Part shown: piece by piece, positions 29,487-37,784 of the stretch | How positions within the stretch are numbered: the stretch's first letter is position 1 | Layout of the letters: each line of letters starts with the position of its first letter | Assembly (NCBI RefSeq): GCF_003206575.1 | Contig: NZ_PZJO01000002.1 | Coordinates: 838,170-902,169, forward strand | Origin: Salinicola endophyticus | GTDB lineage: Bacteria > Pseudomonadota > Gammaproteobacteria > Pseudomonadales > Halomonadaceae | Direction of reading: 5' to 3' | Length of the DNA stretch: 64,000 nucleotides | The notes under the pieces: generated by a model | The model's database searches: none | The model's input: only the letters and a program-made list of their open reading frames with translations | What the model was told of the DNA's origin: nothing | Made by a program: the position numbers and the translations under genes

Positions 29487-30056
29487 TCACTCGGCCAGCT
29501 TGAGGAAGGTCTCGCGATAGTGCTTGAGCTCGGCCAGGGATTCGCGGATGTCATCCAGCGCCTGGTGGGTATTGCGCTTGCTGAAACCGCTGGCCGCGGC
29601 CGGATTCCAGCGCTTGGCCAGCTCCTTGAGCGTCGACACGTCGAGATTGCGGTAGTGGAAGAAGTCGTTGAGCGCCGGCATCTCGCGCTCGAGGAAACGG
29701 CGATCCTGATGGATGCTGTTGCCACACACCGGCGAGGTGCCCGGCGCCACATAGCGGCGAAGGAAGTCAAGGGTACGCTGCTCTGCCTCGGTGGTGTCGA
29801 TCTCGCTGCGCTTCACCCGCTCGATCAGCCCGGAGTCGCCATGGGTCTTCTGATTCCAGGCATCCATGCCGTCGAGCAGTGCCTCGGGCTGGTGCACGGC
29901 GAGTACCGGGCCCTCGGCGATCAGTTCGAGGTCGCCATCGGTGATCAGCGTCGCCACCTCGATGATGCGCTCGCGGTTGGGATCGAGCCCGGTCATCTCG
30001 AGATCGATCCAGACCAGCAGATCGCTACGGGGGGAGGCTTCGGGGGTCGCCGACAT
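29487..30056 (-). CDS. orn: Orn, oligoribonuclease
   Basis: This 189-residue 3'-5' exoribonuclease of the DEDDh family degrades dinucleotides, including pGpG from c-di-GMP breakdown. Seen are [26 protein letters not shown] (first Asp-x-Glu), [56 protein letters not shown] and the final [16 protein letters not shown] with catalytic His and Asp. I chose ATG 30056 for family length; a longer frame begins at 30107. It is convergent with queG and divergent from rsgA. Confidence 0.97.
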   Translation of the reverse strand: MSATPEASPRSDLLVWIDLEMTGLDPNRERIIEVATLITDGDLELIAEGPVLAVHQPEALLDGMDAWNQKTHGDSGLIERVKRSEIDTTEAEQRTLDFLRRYVAPGTSPVCGNSIHQDRRFLEREMPALNDFFHYRNLDVSTLKELAKRWNPAAASGFSKRNTHQALDDIRESLAELKHYRETFLKLAE

Positions 30057-30188
30057 GACTATCTCCAGTGGGGTACCGCCCTGGTGCCGACCGAGATGGG
30101 CGGACACGACGGATAGGGATGGCTACAATGCCGACCATTGTAAGCCCGCGCCGCCCGAGCGGCCATGACCCAAGGACCGACGCCACCG

Positions 30189-31235
30189 ATGAGCCGACGC
30201 AAACTGACCCGCCAGCAACGCTGGCGCGTAGAGAAGGTCCAGGCCGAACGCGCCGCCCGCGTCGATCGCCGCGCGGCGCGCGATGAGCGCGCCCTCGAGG
30301 GCGGCGAATACGGCCCCGAACGCCCGGGCCGCGTGGCTGCCCACTTCGGCCGTACCCTGGAGGTCGAGGCAGTTGAAGGCGAGCAGACCTCGCGTCACCG
30401 CTGCCATCTGCGCGCCAACCTCGAAGGGCTGGTCACCGGTGACCGCGTGATATGGCGCGAGGCCCAGGACGGCAGTGGCGTAGTGGTCGCCCGCGGCGAA
30501 CGGATCAGCGTGCTCGAGCGCCCCGACGCCCAGGGCCAGCTGCGCCCGGTGGCCGCCAACATCGATCAGATCCTGGTGGTGATCGCCGCCGAGCCCACGC
30601 CCTACGCCAACCTGGTCGACCGCTATCTGGTCGCCGCGGAGAGCACCGGCATCGCCCCGGTACTGGTGCTCAACAAGAGCGACCTGCTGCCGCCCAAGGC
30701 GGGCCCGGTGCGCGCGCTGCTGGCACGCTATGTCGACCTCGGCTACCCGCTGATCGAAGCCTCGGCCAAGCGCGATCACGGCCTGGCTGCCCTGCACGCC
30801 CGTCTCAAGGGACGCACGTCGGTCTTCGTCGGCCAGAGCGGCGTGGGCAAGTCATCGTTGATCGACCGCCTGCTGCCGGACGAGACCCTGCGCATCGGCG
30901 CCCTCTCGGAAGAGACCCGCAAGGGCAAGCACACCACCACCACCGCACGCCTCTACCCGCTGCCGGAGGATGGCGAGAGCGGCCGGCCACGCGAAGGCGA
31001 CCTGATCGACTCGCCGGGCATCCGCGAATTCGGCCTCTGGCACCTCGACGAACGCGAGCTGGCCGAGGGCTTCATCGAGTTCCGCCCGCTGCTCGGCCGC
31101 TGCCGCTTCCGGGACTGCCGGCATCGCGAGGAGCCGGGCTGTGCGCTGCTCGGCGCCGTCGAGCGCGGCGAGATCCACCCCGAGCGCTTCGCCAGCTTTC
31201 AGCGTATCCGCGACGACATCGCCGCGGCCCGATGA
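30189..31235 (+). CDS. rsgA: RsgA, ribosome small subunit biogenesis GTPase
   Basis: A circularly permuted GTPase of 348 residues that checks late 30S maturation. The N-terminus MSRRKLTRQQRWRV resembles E. coli RsgA and is followed by an OB domain (RVAAHFGRTLEVEA, GLVTGDRVIWR). G4 (LNKSDLLPP) comes before G1 (FVGQSGVGKSSLI) and G3 (DSPGIREFGLW), the diagnostic permutation. A C-terminal Zn motif CRFRDCRHREEPGC follows. An ATG at 30165 would add eight residues. I prefer 30189 because AAGGA (30172-30176) lies upstream and the sequence aligns there. It is divergent from orn. Confidence 0.95.
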   Translation: MSRRKLTRQQRWRVEKVQAERAARVDRRAARDERALEGGEYGPERPGRVAAHFGRTLEVEAVEGEQTSRHRCHLRANLEGLVTGDRVIWREAQDGSGVVVARGERISVLERPDAQGQLRPVAANIDQILVVIAAEPTPYANLVDRYLVAAESTGIAPVLVLNKSDLLPPKAGPVRALLARYVDLGYPLIEASAKRDHGLAALHARLKGRTSVFVGQSGVGKSSLIDRLLPDETLRIGALSEETRKGKHTTTTARLYPLPEDGESGRPREGDLIDSPGIREFGLWHLDERELAEGFIEFRPLLGRCRFRDCRHREEPGCALLGAVERGEIHPERFASFQRIRDDIAAAR

Positions 31236-31260
31236 TGGGGTTGTCGATGCGTCCTTCGAA

Positions 31261-31284
31261 CCGCTTGTTAACTTAACCAAGCGG
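31261..31284. terminator. weak hairpin between convergent rsgA and NCS2 genes
   Basis: CCGCTTG and CAAGCGG pair around a TTAAC-rich loop in the 71-bp gap between the two convergent stops. There is no T-run, so it is only a possible bidirectional terminator. Confidence 0.35.
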
Positions 31285-31306
31285 GATCGAGCGCAGGCAG
31301 TCTGGA

Positions 31307-32641
31307 TCAGCCCTCGAACAGCATCAGAATCGAGAGCAGGAACAGCACCCACATCGCCGGACGCACTTCGCGCGCTTTACCCACGCCGACCTTGACCACC
31401 ACATAGGTGAGGAAGCCGAACACCACCCCGTGGGTGATCGAGTAGGTGAGCGGAATCAGCATCATCGCCACGAACGCCGGGATGGCATCGTCATACTGCT
31501 GCCAGTCGATGGTGCGGATCGGCGAGAGCATGAACACCCCGACCATGATCAGCGCTGGCGCAGTGGCGATCGCCGGCACCAGCGCCAGCAGTGGCGACAG
31601 GAACAGAAACGGCAGGAACAGCAGGCCGGAGACCACCGCAACCAGCCCCGAGCGACCACCCTGGCTGATACCGGCGGCGGACTCGACGTAGGCGTTGGCG
31701 GGGCTGGTACCCAGCGGCGCCGAGATCAGCGCGGAGAAGGCGTCGACCATCATCGAGCGGCGGATATTGCGCGGCTCGCCCTTCTCGTCGAGCAGATTGC
31801 CCGCCTGACACACGCCGATAAAGGTCGACATGGCGTCGAAGAAGGTGGTGAACAGGATGACGAAGATGAACGGCCAGTAGGCCACCGCCAGCGCGCCACC
31901 GAAGTCGACCTGCCCCAGCGCGCTGAAATCGGGCCAGGCGAAGATCCCCTGGAAGTTGACCAGCGTCGGGGTGGCGATCGCCTCGGGGAAGTAGGCGCTG
32001 CCGTCGCCCCACAGGCGCCCGATCGGTACCGCCGCTAGCGTGGTGAAGACGATGCCCAGGATCAGCGCGCCCTGGATGCGTCGTGCCACCAGCACCGCGG
32101 TCACGCCGAGACCGATCAGAAAGGTCACCAGCGCCGGCGTCATCTCACCCAGGCCGACCACGGTGGCCGGGTTGGAGACCAGCAGCCGCGCATTGACCAG
32201 CCCGATCACGGTGATGAAGAGCCCGATACCGCAGGCGATGGCATGGCGCAGTGTCGCCGGAATGGCGTCGACCACGTAGCGACGCACGTTGAACAGCGCC
32301 AGCACCGCGAACAGCACCCCCGACCAGAACACGCAGCCCAGGGCGGTCTGCCACGGGATGCCCGCCCCCATCACCATGGTGTAGGTGAACAGCGCGTTGA
32401 TCCCCATCCCCGGTGCCACCAGGATCGGGTTGCGCGCGTAGAGGCCCATCATCACGCTGCCGAAGAAGCTGATCAGCACGGTGGCGGTCAGCGCCCCGGC
32501 GAAAGGCACGCCGGCGGCGGAGAGAATCGAAGGGTTGACCACGATGATGTACATCGCCGCCAGGAAGGTGGCCACGCCTGCCAGCACCTCGGTCTTGAAG
32601 CTGGTCCCCAGCGAGCGCAGAGAGAAGTATTTGTCGAGCAC
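31307..32641 (-). CDS. NCS2-family purine permease (AzgA/PurP-like)
   Basis: This 444-residue inner-membrane protein with about 13-14 hydrophobic segments belongs to the AzgA/PbuG branch of nucleobase permeases. Diagnostic stretches are LAAMYIIVVNPSILSAAG, NPILVAPGMGINALFTYTMV, WQTALGCVFWSGVLF, FFDAMSTFIGVCQAG (family acidic motif) and LGTSPANAYVESAAGISQGGRSGLVAVVSGLLF. Relatives carry adenine, guanine or hypoxanthine with protons; which one cannot be told from sequence. The start is GTG 32641 with AGGAG eight bases upstream. It is monocistronic and convergent with rsgA. The upstream palindrome TTGTATACAA may be a regulator site. Confidence 0.9.
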   Translation of the reverse strand: MLDKYFSLRSLGTSFKTEVLAGVATFLAAMYIIVVNPSILSAAGVPFAGALTATVLISFFGSVMMGLYARNPILVAPGMGINALFTYTMVMGAGIPWQTALGCVFWSGVLFAVLALFNVRRYVVDAIPATLRHAIACGIGLFITVIGLVNARLLVSNPATVVGLGEMTPALVTFLIGLGVTAVLVARRIQGALILGIVFTTLAAVPIGRLWGDGSAYFPEAIATPTLVNFQGIFAWPDFSALGQVDFGGALAVAYWPFIFVILFTTFFDAMSTFIGVCQAGNLLDEKGEPRNIRRSMMVDAFSALISAPLGTSPANAYVESAAGISQGGRSGLVAVVSGLLFLPFLFLSPLLALVPAIATAPALIMVGVFMLSPIRTIDWQQYDDAIPAFVAMMLIPLTYSITHGVVFGFLTYVVVKVGVGKAREVRPAMWVLFLLSILMLFEG

Positions 32642-32681
32642 GCAGCAATCTCCTGGCAGAGTCGATTATTGTTGGCACGCG

Positions 32682-32711
32682 AACATATCGCGCTTGACAA
32701 CTTGTATACAA
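32682..32711 (-). promoter_or_regulatory. candidate NCS2 permease promoter with TTGTATACAA palindrome
   Basis: On the minus strand TTGTAT (32706-32711), 18 bases, TATGTT (32682-32687) makes a plausible sigma-70 promoter about 40 bases before the GTG start. The -35 lies in the perfect 10-bp palindrome TTGTATACAA (32702-32711), of the form bound by FadR-subfamily GntR regulators (TNGTNNNACNA). No GntR gene is in the window. Confidence 0.4.
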
Positions 32712-32810
32712 AAAGCAGGGGCTTGGAAAGCCGTGAAGGGCTCGGGCGGGGGCCGAGCGGGGCGCAGTATATCGAATCCACCGCACGGCGCCATCCGCCG
32801 ACCGCCAGCC

Positions 32811-32857
32811 GCTATGCCAGATTCCGACGGCTATGCCAGATTCCGACGGCTATGCCA
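32811..32857. repeat. tandem 19-bp direct repeat
   Basis: GCTATGCCAGATTCCGACG occurs at 32811-32829 and 32830-32848 with a third partial copy to 32857, in the leader of the rhodanese gene. This is an exact short tandem duplication. The rest of the 302-bp gap 32642-32943 holds the NCS2 promoter and no other gene. Confidence 0.85.
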
Positions 32858-32943
32858 TGATGAAGGCATCCCGGCGTACCGATCGCCCCTCGACCCAGGC
32901 GCCGCTCTGCCAGAGCCAGGCGCCCTCTCAGCCAGGAGCCCCC

Positions 32944-33774
32944 ATGAGCTCGGAACAACCGCAGCTACCGCTGATTCTGGAACCGGATACCCTCGCTGCT
33001 CACCTCGACGACCCGCATCTGCTGATCGTCGACGTGCCGCTCAAGGCCGAGAGCTATCGCGACGGCCACGTACCCGGCGCCTGCTTCCTCGATTATCGCC
33101 AACTGCTCGCCGGCAGCGGAGAGGTGCCCAATGACGTGCCCTCCCCCACGGCGCTCAGCGAGCTCTTCTCGGCGCTGGGGCTGACCCCGGAAACCCACGT
33201 GGTGGCCTACGACGACGAGGGCGGCGGCTGGGCCGGGCGCCTGCTGTGGACCCTGGAGCTGATCGGCCACGCCCGCTACTCCTATCTCAACGGCGGCATT
33301 CACGCCTGGCGCGCCGACGGCCATCCGCTGGAGACCACGCCCAACACCCCGACACCCAGCGATTACCAGGCGGAGTATCTCAACCCCAGGGTACAGATTC
33401 GCCGCGAGGAGCTGCTCGAACGCCTGGGTTCCCGCGACCTGGCGATCTGGGACGCCCGCTCCGACGCCGAGTATCGCGGCCTCAAGGGGGACAACCGCAA
33501 GCTCGGCCACCTGCCGGGGGCGGTCAATTTCGACTGGCTGGAGGTCATGGACAGCCAGCGCGACCTGCGCCTGCGCGACTACGCCGAACTGGTGGCGGAG
33601 CTCGAGGCGCGCGGCATCACCCCGGACAAGGAGATCGTCACCCACTGCCAGAGCCATCACCGTAGCGGGCTGACCTGGCTCGCCGCGCGCGCACTGGGCT
33701 ACGACAAGGTGCGCGCCTATCCGGGGTCGTGGAAGGAGTGGGGTAATCGGGACGATACCCCCGTGGAGCATTAG
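32944..33774 (+). CDS. rhdA: RhdA-type thiosulfate sulfurtransferase (rhodanese)
   Basis: This 276-residue protein has two rhodanese domains. The first (about 12-130: LLIVDVPLKAESYRDGHVPGACFLDY, VVAYDDEGGGWAGRLLWTLELIGH) is inactive. The second (about 148-270) has the active-site loop HCQSHHRSG with Cys235. The loop resembles HCQTHHR of Azotobacter vinelandii RhdA, and the next gene is psd, the same neighbour as in pseudomonads. RhdA transfers sulfane sulfur from thiosulfate to cyanide in vitro and has been linked to Fe-S protection. ATG 32944 has AGGAG five bases upstream; the frame is open to 32833, but only the later start fits. A tandem repeat lies in the leader. Confidence 0.9.
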   Translation: MSSEQPQLPLILEPDTLAAHLDDPHLLIVDVPLKAESYRDGHVPGACFLDYRQLLAGSGEVPNDVPSPTALSELFSALGLTPETHVVAYDDEGGGWAGRLLWTLELIGHARYSYLNGGIHAWRADGHPLETTPNTPTPSDYQAEYLNPRVQIRREELLERLGSRDLAIWDARSDAEYRGLKGDNRKLGHLPGAVNFDWLEVMDSQRDLRLRDYAELVAELEARGITPDKEIVTHCQSHHRSGLTWLAARALGYDKVRAYPGSWKEWGNRDDTPVEH

Positions 33775-33936
33775 ACACTGTCCGACCGGTACGGCGCCGG
33801 TCGTCCTTCGCGCAGCAGCCGGGGGTCATATGCCGCCTCGGCCGCTGCCGCCGTGCGGTCGCCGCCACGGGCTATTGCGCCCGCGCGGTACGGCCGCTAC
33901 CTTGTGCGCCTTTCCGACTCGAGGGGCAGTCATACC

Positions 33937-34767
33937 GTGGATCGCCAGGAACTCTTCGCCAACATTCAGTATCCGCTGCCCCAGCACGCGCTCTCGCGCC
34001 TGATCGGCAAGCTCGCCGAGAGCCGCGTCGGCTGGATCAAGGATCCCTTCATCCGCCACTTCATCAAGCACTACGGTGTCGACATGAGCCAGGCGCGCGA
34101 GCCCGATCCCGGTGCCTACGCCTGCTTCAACGACTTCTTCACCCGCGCACTCAAGCCCGATGCCCGCCCCCTAGGCGAGGGTCTGATCTCGCCCGCCGAC
34201 GGCACCCTCTCTCGCTTCGGCCGCATCAACCACGGCACGCTGATCCAGGCCAAGGGGAAGAACTACTCGCTCAATGCCCTGCTCGGCGGCGACAGCGCCC
34301 GCGCGGCGCCGTTTCGTCAGGGCAGCTTCGCCACCGTCTACCTGTCGCCCAAGGACTATCACCGCGTGCACATGCCGCTCACCGGCACCCTGCGCGAGAT
34401 GACCTATGTGCCGGGCCGGCTGTTCTCGGTCAACCAGGCGACCGCCAATCACGTTCCGGGGCTATTCGCACGCAACGAGCGTCTGGTCTGCGTGTTCGAT
34501 ACCGAGCGCGGCCCGCTGGCGATGGTGCTGGTCGGGGCGATGATCGTCGCCGCCATCGAGACCGTGTGGGCGGGCCAGATCACGCCGCTCAGCGGACGCG
34601 TCCAGACCACGTCTTTCGACACCCCGGTGGTGATCGAGAAAGGCGCAGAGATGGGCCGCTTCAAGCTCGGCTCCACGGTGGTGATGTGCCTCGGGCGCGA
34701 GGCCGAATTCCACGACTTCGATCCCACCGGCACCCCGATCCGCATGGGCCAGAGCCTCGGCGCCTGA
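33937..34767 (+). CDS. psd: phosphatidylserine decarboxylase proenzyme
   Basis: This 276-residue membrane-associated enzyme makes phosphatidylethanolamine. It starts [30 protein letters not shown], has [64 protein letters not shown] and the self-cleavage motif FKLGSTVVM, where the Ser becomes the pyruvoyl group. I chose GTG 33937, preceded by GAGGGG, since the longer frame from 33853 is unlike the family. It is 162 bp downstream of rhdA. A perfect hairpin follows at 34790-34825. Confidence 0.96.
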   Translation: MDRQELFANIQYPLPQHALSRLIGKLAESRVGWIKDPFIRHFIKHYGVDMSQAREPDPGAYACFNDFFTRALKPDARPLGEGLISPADGTLSRFGRINHGTLIQAKGKNYSLNALLGGDSARAAPFRQGSFATVYLSPKDYHRVHMPLTGTLREMTYVPGRLFSVNQATANHVPGLFARNERLVCVFDTERGPLAMVLVGAMIVAAIETVWAGQITPLSGRVQTTSFDTPVVIEKGAEMGRFKLGSTVVMCLGREAEFHDFDPTGTPIRMGQSLGA

Positions 34768-34789
34768 TGCCAAGCGCCTAGCCCAAGAC

Positions 34790-34825
34790 GACGAACGCCG
34801 CGGTCGGCCGACCGCGGCGTTCGTC
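34790..34825. terminator. perfect 36-bp palindrome after psd
   Basis: An 18-bp perfect inverted repeat with no spacer: GACGAACGCCGCGGTCGG (34790-34807) and its exact complement 34808-34825. There is no T-run on either side. It most likely stops psd transcription and protects it from the convergent TetR gene. A protein-binding site is also possible. Confidence 0.6.
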
Positions 34826-34893
34826 AATGCTAGTTCGTCTTCAATGCTATCTGCGCCTTTGTCGCGCCCCCGCCTCCCGCTCGCGTTACCGGC

Positions 34894-35508
34894 TCAGCTC
34901 GCACCTTCGGGCAAATAGGGGCCGAGCACCCGCATCACCACGGTCTCGACGAACTCACGGTCGATCTCGCTGAACGATACCGAGAGCCGATAGTAGATCG
35001 CCCCATAGATCAGATCCATGCTCAGCCCGGGATCGATATCGGCAGTCAGCTCGCCACGTACCACGGCGTGCTCGATCGCCTCACGCCCCATCTGCCGGCG
35101 CGGGCCGATCCAGCGCTCGACGAAGGCGCGGCTGAGCTCGGGGTCCGACTGGGCCGCCCCCAACAGATGCTGCAGCAGGCGTCCGTAGGGGCCGTTGAGC
35201 ACCTCGGAGAGCCCGGCCACACTACGTCGGAAGTTGGCCACGATAGGCAGGCTGTCGTCATAGGCGATGGTTGGGCCGATGACGTCGAGGAACGCATCCA
35301 TGAGGATCGCGCCCGCATTGGGCCAGCGCCGATAGATGGTCGACTTGGCGACCCCGGAAACACTGGCGATACGCTCGATGGTGGCGTAGGGCAACCCGCC
35401 CTCCAGCGCCAGCTCGAGCGCGGCGCGCGTCACCTTGGCCGAGGCCGCGGCACTGCGCGGTCGCCCGGGGCGAACAGGGGTATCGACTGACGATGTAGAA
35501 GTGGACAT
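34894..35508 (-). CDS. TetR/AcrR-family transcriptional regulator
   Basis: This 204-residue protein has an N-terminal helix-turn-helix (about 30-75: AALELALEGGLPYATIERIASVSGVAKSTIYRRWPNAGAILMDAFLDVI) typical of TetR proteins, and a C-terminal ligand-binding domain with FVERWIGPRRQMGREAIEHAV and LSMDLIYGAIYYRLS, of the TetR_C_11-like group. It is convergent with psd and divergent from the FAD oxidoreductase gene. A palindrome TGATACG-N8-CGTATCA at 35556-35577 overlaps its promoter. ATG 35508 has AAGGA eight bases upstream, so I prefer it over ATG 35517. It probably represses itself and the divergent operon; the ligand is unknown. Confidence 0.9.
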   Translation of the reverse strand: MSTSTSSVDTPVRPGRPRSAAASAKVTRAALELALEGGLPYATIERIASVSGVAKSTIYRRWPNAGAILMDAFLDVIGPTIAYDDSLPIVANFRRSVAGLSEVLNGPYGRLLQHLLGAAQSDPELSRAFVERWIGPRRQMGREAIEHAVVRGELTADIDPGLSMDLIYGAIYYRLSVSFSEIDREFVETVVMRVLGPYLPEGAS

Positions 35509-35555
35509 AGGAAACATCCTTGTCAAAAACAGCTCCTGAGAAATACGATACTATC

Positions 35556-35577
35556 TGATACGCAGCGACTCGTATCA
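35556..35577. promoter_or_regulatory. probable TetR operator
   Basis: TGATACG-N8-CGTATCA is a perfect 7-bp inverted repeat in the 191-bp divergent gap. On the minus strand TTGATA, in the operator, followed 19 bases later by TAGTAT, gives a possible promoter for the tetR gene itself. A further related half-site ACGATAC lies at 35545-35551. Confidence 0.65.
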
Positions 35578-35699
35578 ATTTTCGGTCAGGAATTGTAAAA
35601 CATTACCATGAATCGGTGTACGCCAACCTTACCGAAGCGGCACTCTACACTAGGTGTCGGCTCTTTCCATCTTTCGCCGCCGAGCGGCCGGAGGCCCCA

Positions 35700-36980
35700 G
35701 TGACATACTACGACAGCGTCATTGTCGGCGCCGGCCCTGCCGGGCTCGCCGCCGCCAGCCGCCTTTCGCATCGCGGGCTGCGCGTGCTGCTGCTCGACCA
35801 GGGTCATGCGATCGATCGCCGTGACCGCCACGCCGAGGCCGAGCTGACCCAGGGCCACGGCGGCGCCGGCCTCTACTCCGACGGCAAGTTCTCGTTCTAC
35901 CCCTCCGCCACCGAGCTGTGGCGGTTACCGTATCGGGCGCCGCTGCGCCAGGCCTACGCCTGGACCCGCGAACTGCTCGCGGCCCACGGCATGACGACCC
36001 CGCCGTTTCCCGACCGCGCCGATGTCTATACGCCGTGCCACAACGCCTGGTCGCTCAAGCACTACCCCTCCTACTACCTGCCGCTCGAGCAGCGCGAGGC
36101 GATGATCGCCAACCTGGTCGACTCACTCGATGTCGAGATCGTCAGCGACACCCAGGTGATCAGCCAGCGCTACGACGAGGACGAGGCGCGCCACCACCTC
36201 CAACTGCGCGCCGCTGACGGCACGTCGAGCGCGCTCACCGCGACCACTCTGGTGTGGGCCGCAGGGCGCTTCGGACCGCTGGCGCTGGGCGACGGCATCC
36301 GCACGCGCTTCCGCCGGCTGGAAGTGGGCTTCCGAATCGAGCAGCCCAGCGAGCGCGCCTTCTTCCAGGACTTCGCCGATCTCGACCCCAAGCTGACCCT
36401 GCACGCCGCCGACAAGACGACCGAGTGGCGCACCTTCTGCGCCTGTCGCCACGGGCGCACCGTGCTGACGCAGACCCAGGGGCTGTGGACGGTCTCCGGA
36501 CACTCGGACGGCCCGCCCACCGAGCGCTCCAACGTCGGCTTCAACACGCGGATTCTCGACGAGTCGCTGGCACGCGAGACCATCGCCGCGCTGACCCGCA
36601 CGCTGGGCCGCGCGGACACGCATTTCGACCTCCCGCTCAGCGCCTGGCTCGCCGACGACCACGACGCCACGGCGGCCATGGAGCGGGTCTATGGGGCGCC
36701 GCTGGCACAGGCGATGCAGCGCGGGCTGCGTCAGCTGGTCGACAACTTCCCCCAGCTCGAGGCGGAGAGCACGCGCCTGATCGGCCCCACCCTGGAAGGT
36801 GTCGGCTGGTATCCGGAGGTCGATGAGAGCCTGCGTCTCGGCGACCGCCCCACCTGGGTGGTGGGAGACGCCTGCGGGCTGTTCCGCGGCATCGTCGCGG
36901 CCTTCGTCAGCGGCCACTACGCCGCCAGCGCCGTGGCCGAGGCGCTGACCCAGCCAGCCCGACTCCAGGAGCGCGCCTGA
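35700..36980 (+). CDS. FAD-dependent oxidoreductase of uncertain substrate
   Basis: This 426-residue flavoprotein begins with an FAD-binding Rossmann segment (YYDSVIVGAGPAGLAAASRLSHRGLRVLLLDQG, GxGxxG near residue 8). It continues with HGGAGLYSDGKFSFYPSATELW, resembling the COG2509-like dehydrogenase group, WAAGRFGPLALGDGI in the mid-domain, and RPTWVVGDACGLFRGIVAAFVSGHYAA as the C-terminal FAD contact (VGDA). No membrane segment is seen. I chose GTG 35700, with GGAGG five bases upstream, over GTG 35616, which lacks an SD. It overlaps the Nudix gene by one base (TGATG) and is divergent from the TetR gene. The substrate is unknown. Confidence 0.8.
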   Translation: MTYYDSVIVGAGPAGLAAASRLSHRGLRVLLLDQGHAIDRRDRHAEAELTQGHGGAGLYSDGKFSFYPSATELWRLPYRAPLRQAYAWTRELLAAHGMTTPPFPDRADVYTPCHNAWSLKHYPSYYLPLEQREAMIANLVDSLDVEIVSDTQVISQRYDEDEARHHLQLRAADGTSSALTATTLVWAAGRFGPLALGDGIRTRFRRLEVGFRIEQPSERAFFQDFADLDPKLTLHAADKTTEWRTFCACRHGRTVLTQTQGLWTVSGHSDGPPTERSNVGFNTRILDESLARETIAALTRTLGRADTHFDLPLSAWLADDHDATAAMERVYGAPLAQAMQRGLRQLVDNFPQLEAESTRLIGPTLEGVGWYPEVDESLRLGDRPTWVVGDACGLFRGIVAAFVSGHYAASAVAEALTQPARLQERA

Positions 36981-37429
36981 TGCCAGCCCCCCGGTCACGC
37001 GTGGGCGTCGGCCTGATACTCACCCGCGGTGATGGCAAGCTCCTGCTGGGCTACCGCGTCAAGGCGGGGGAAACGCCCTGCTGGTGCATGCCCGGCGGCC
37101 ATGTCGAACCGAACGAGACCTTCGCTGACGCGGCACGGCGGGAGCTGCACGAGGAGACCGGCATCCTCACCGACGCGACGATCGAGATCGGCGCCTTCCT
37201 GCATCAGCTGAACCCCGAGTGCACGGCCATCACCGTCGCTGCACGGCTCCAGCTGGCAGATCCGCCCACCCCAAGGGTCACCGAACCCGAGGTGTTCGCG
37301 CAGTGGCGCTGGTTCCCCCAAGATGACCTGCCCCAACCGCTGTTCCCCGCCAGCGCGGCGCTGTTGGCACAGGCCGCGGGCCAGCCACTACCGGATGGCT
37401 GGCACGCCTATCCGCTGGCGACTGGCTGA
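36980..37429 (+). CDS. Nudix hydrolase
   Basis: This 149-residue Nudix protein has the complete box GX5EX7REUXEEXGU at residues 40-62 (G40, E46, R54-E55-L56, E58-E59, G61). The N-terminal RVGVGLILTRGDGKLLLGYR and the later EVFAQWRWFPQDDLPQPLFPAS resemble the MutT/YmfB-like nucleotide-diphosphate hydrolases. It is translationally coupled to the FAD oxidoreductase (TGATG). The coupling suggests a shared pathway or a housekeeping role clearing nucleotide or cofactor by-products, such as damaged FAD/NAD (inference). The substrate cannot be told from sequence. Confidence 0.92.
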   Translation: MPAPRSRVGVGLILTRGDGKLLLGYRVKAGETPCWCMPGGHVEPNETFADAARRELHEETGILTDATIEIGAFLHQLNPECTAITVAARLQLADPPTPRVTEPEVFAQWRWFPQDDLPQPLFPASAALLAQAAGQPLPDGWHAYPLATG

Positions 37430-37432
37430 CCC

Positions 37433-37463
37433 GGCTCGCTGCCGACCCTGACGGCAGCGAGCC
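37433..37463 (+). terminator. hairpin after the Nudix gene
   Basis: A 12-bp perfect stem GGCTCGCTGCCG / CGGCAGCGAGCC with a 7-base loop, four bases after the stop. There is no T-run, so termination efficiency is uncertain. Confidence 0.55.
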
Positions 37464-37784
37464 CACCATCTCGGCCGCACCCGGCCGCCTCACCATCGCA
37501 CCGCCTGTTGCACCCATCGGGGAGTGCCGCTACCGTATTTCGCCCCCTTGCCCGGTCATCGAGCGCATCGTGGAGCGCCAGCAGCGCATCGCCAGGCCAA
37601 CCGCTGACGCAGCCTGCGATCCTGCGACCGATCGGCGGGGCTAAGCGTGCCGGCGGACGAGGTGCGCTCACGTGACGGGCGTCTCGCACAGCGCGTCTCG
37701 ATGCAGGCCAAGCGGCCAGACCTCTGCGCTGGGTGGCGATAACGTCCTTCTTTCTCATTCCGTTCGACCTGCGGGGCTCCGACG
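37464..37784. other. intergenic region before arfB
   Basis: 321 bases between the Nudix hairpin and arfB. Open frames on the minus strand are long but Arg/Ala-rich and look like chance in G+C-rich DNA. I see no gene, RNA or repeat. The arfB promoter is expected here. Confidence 0.4.
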
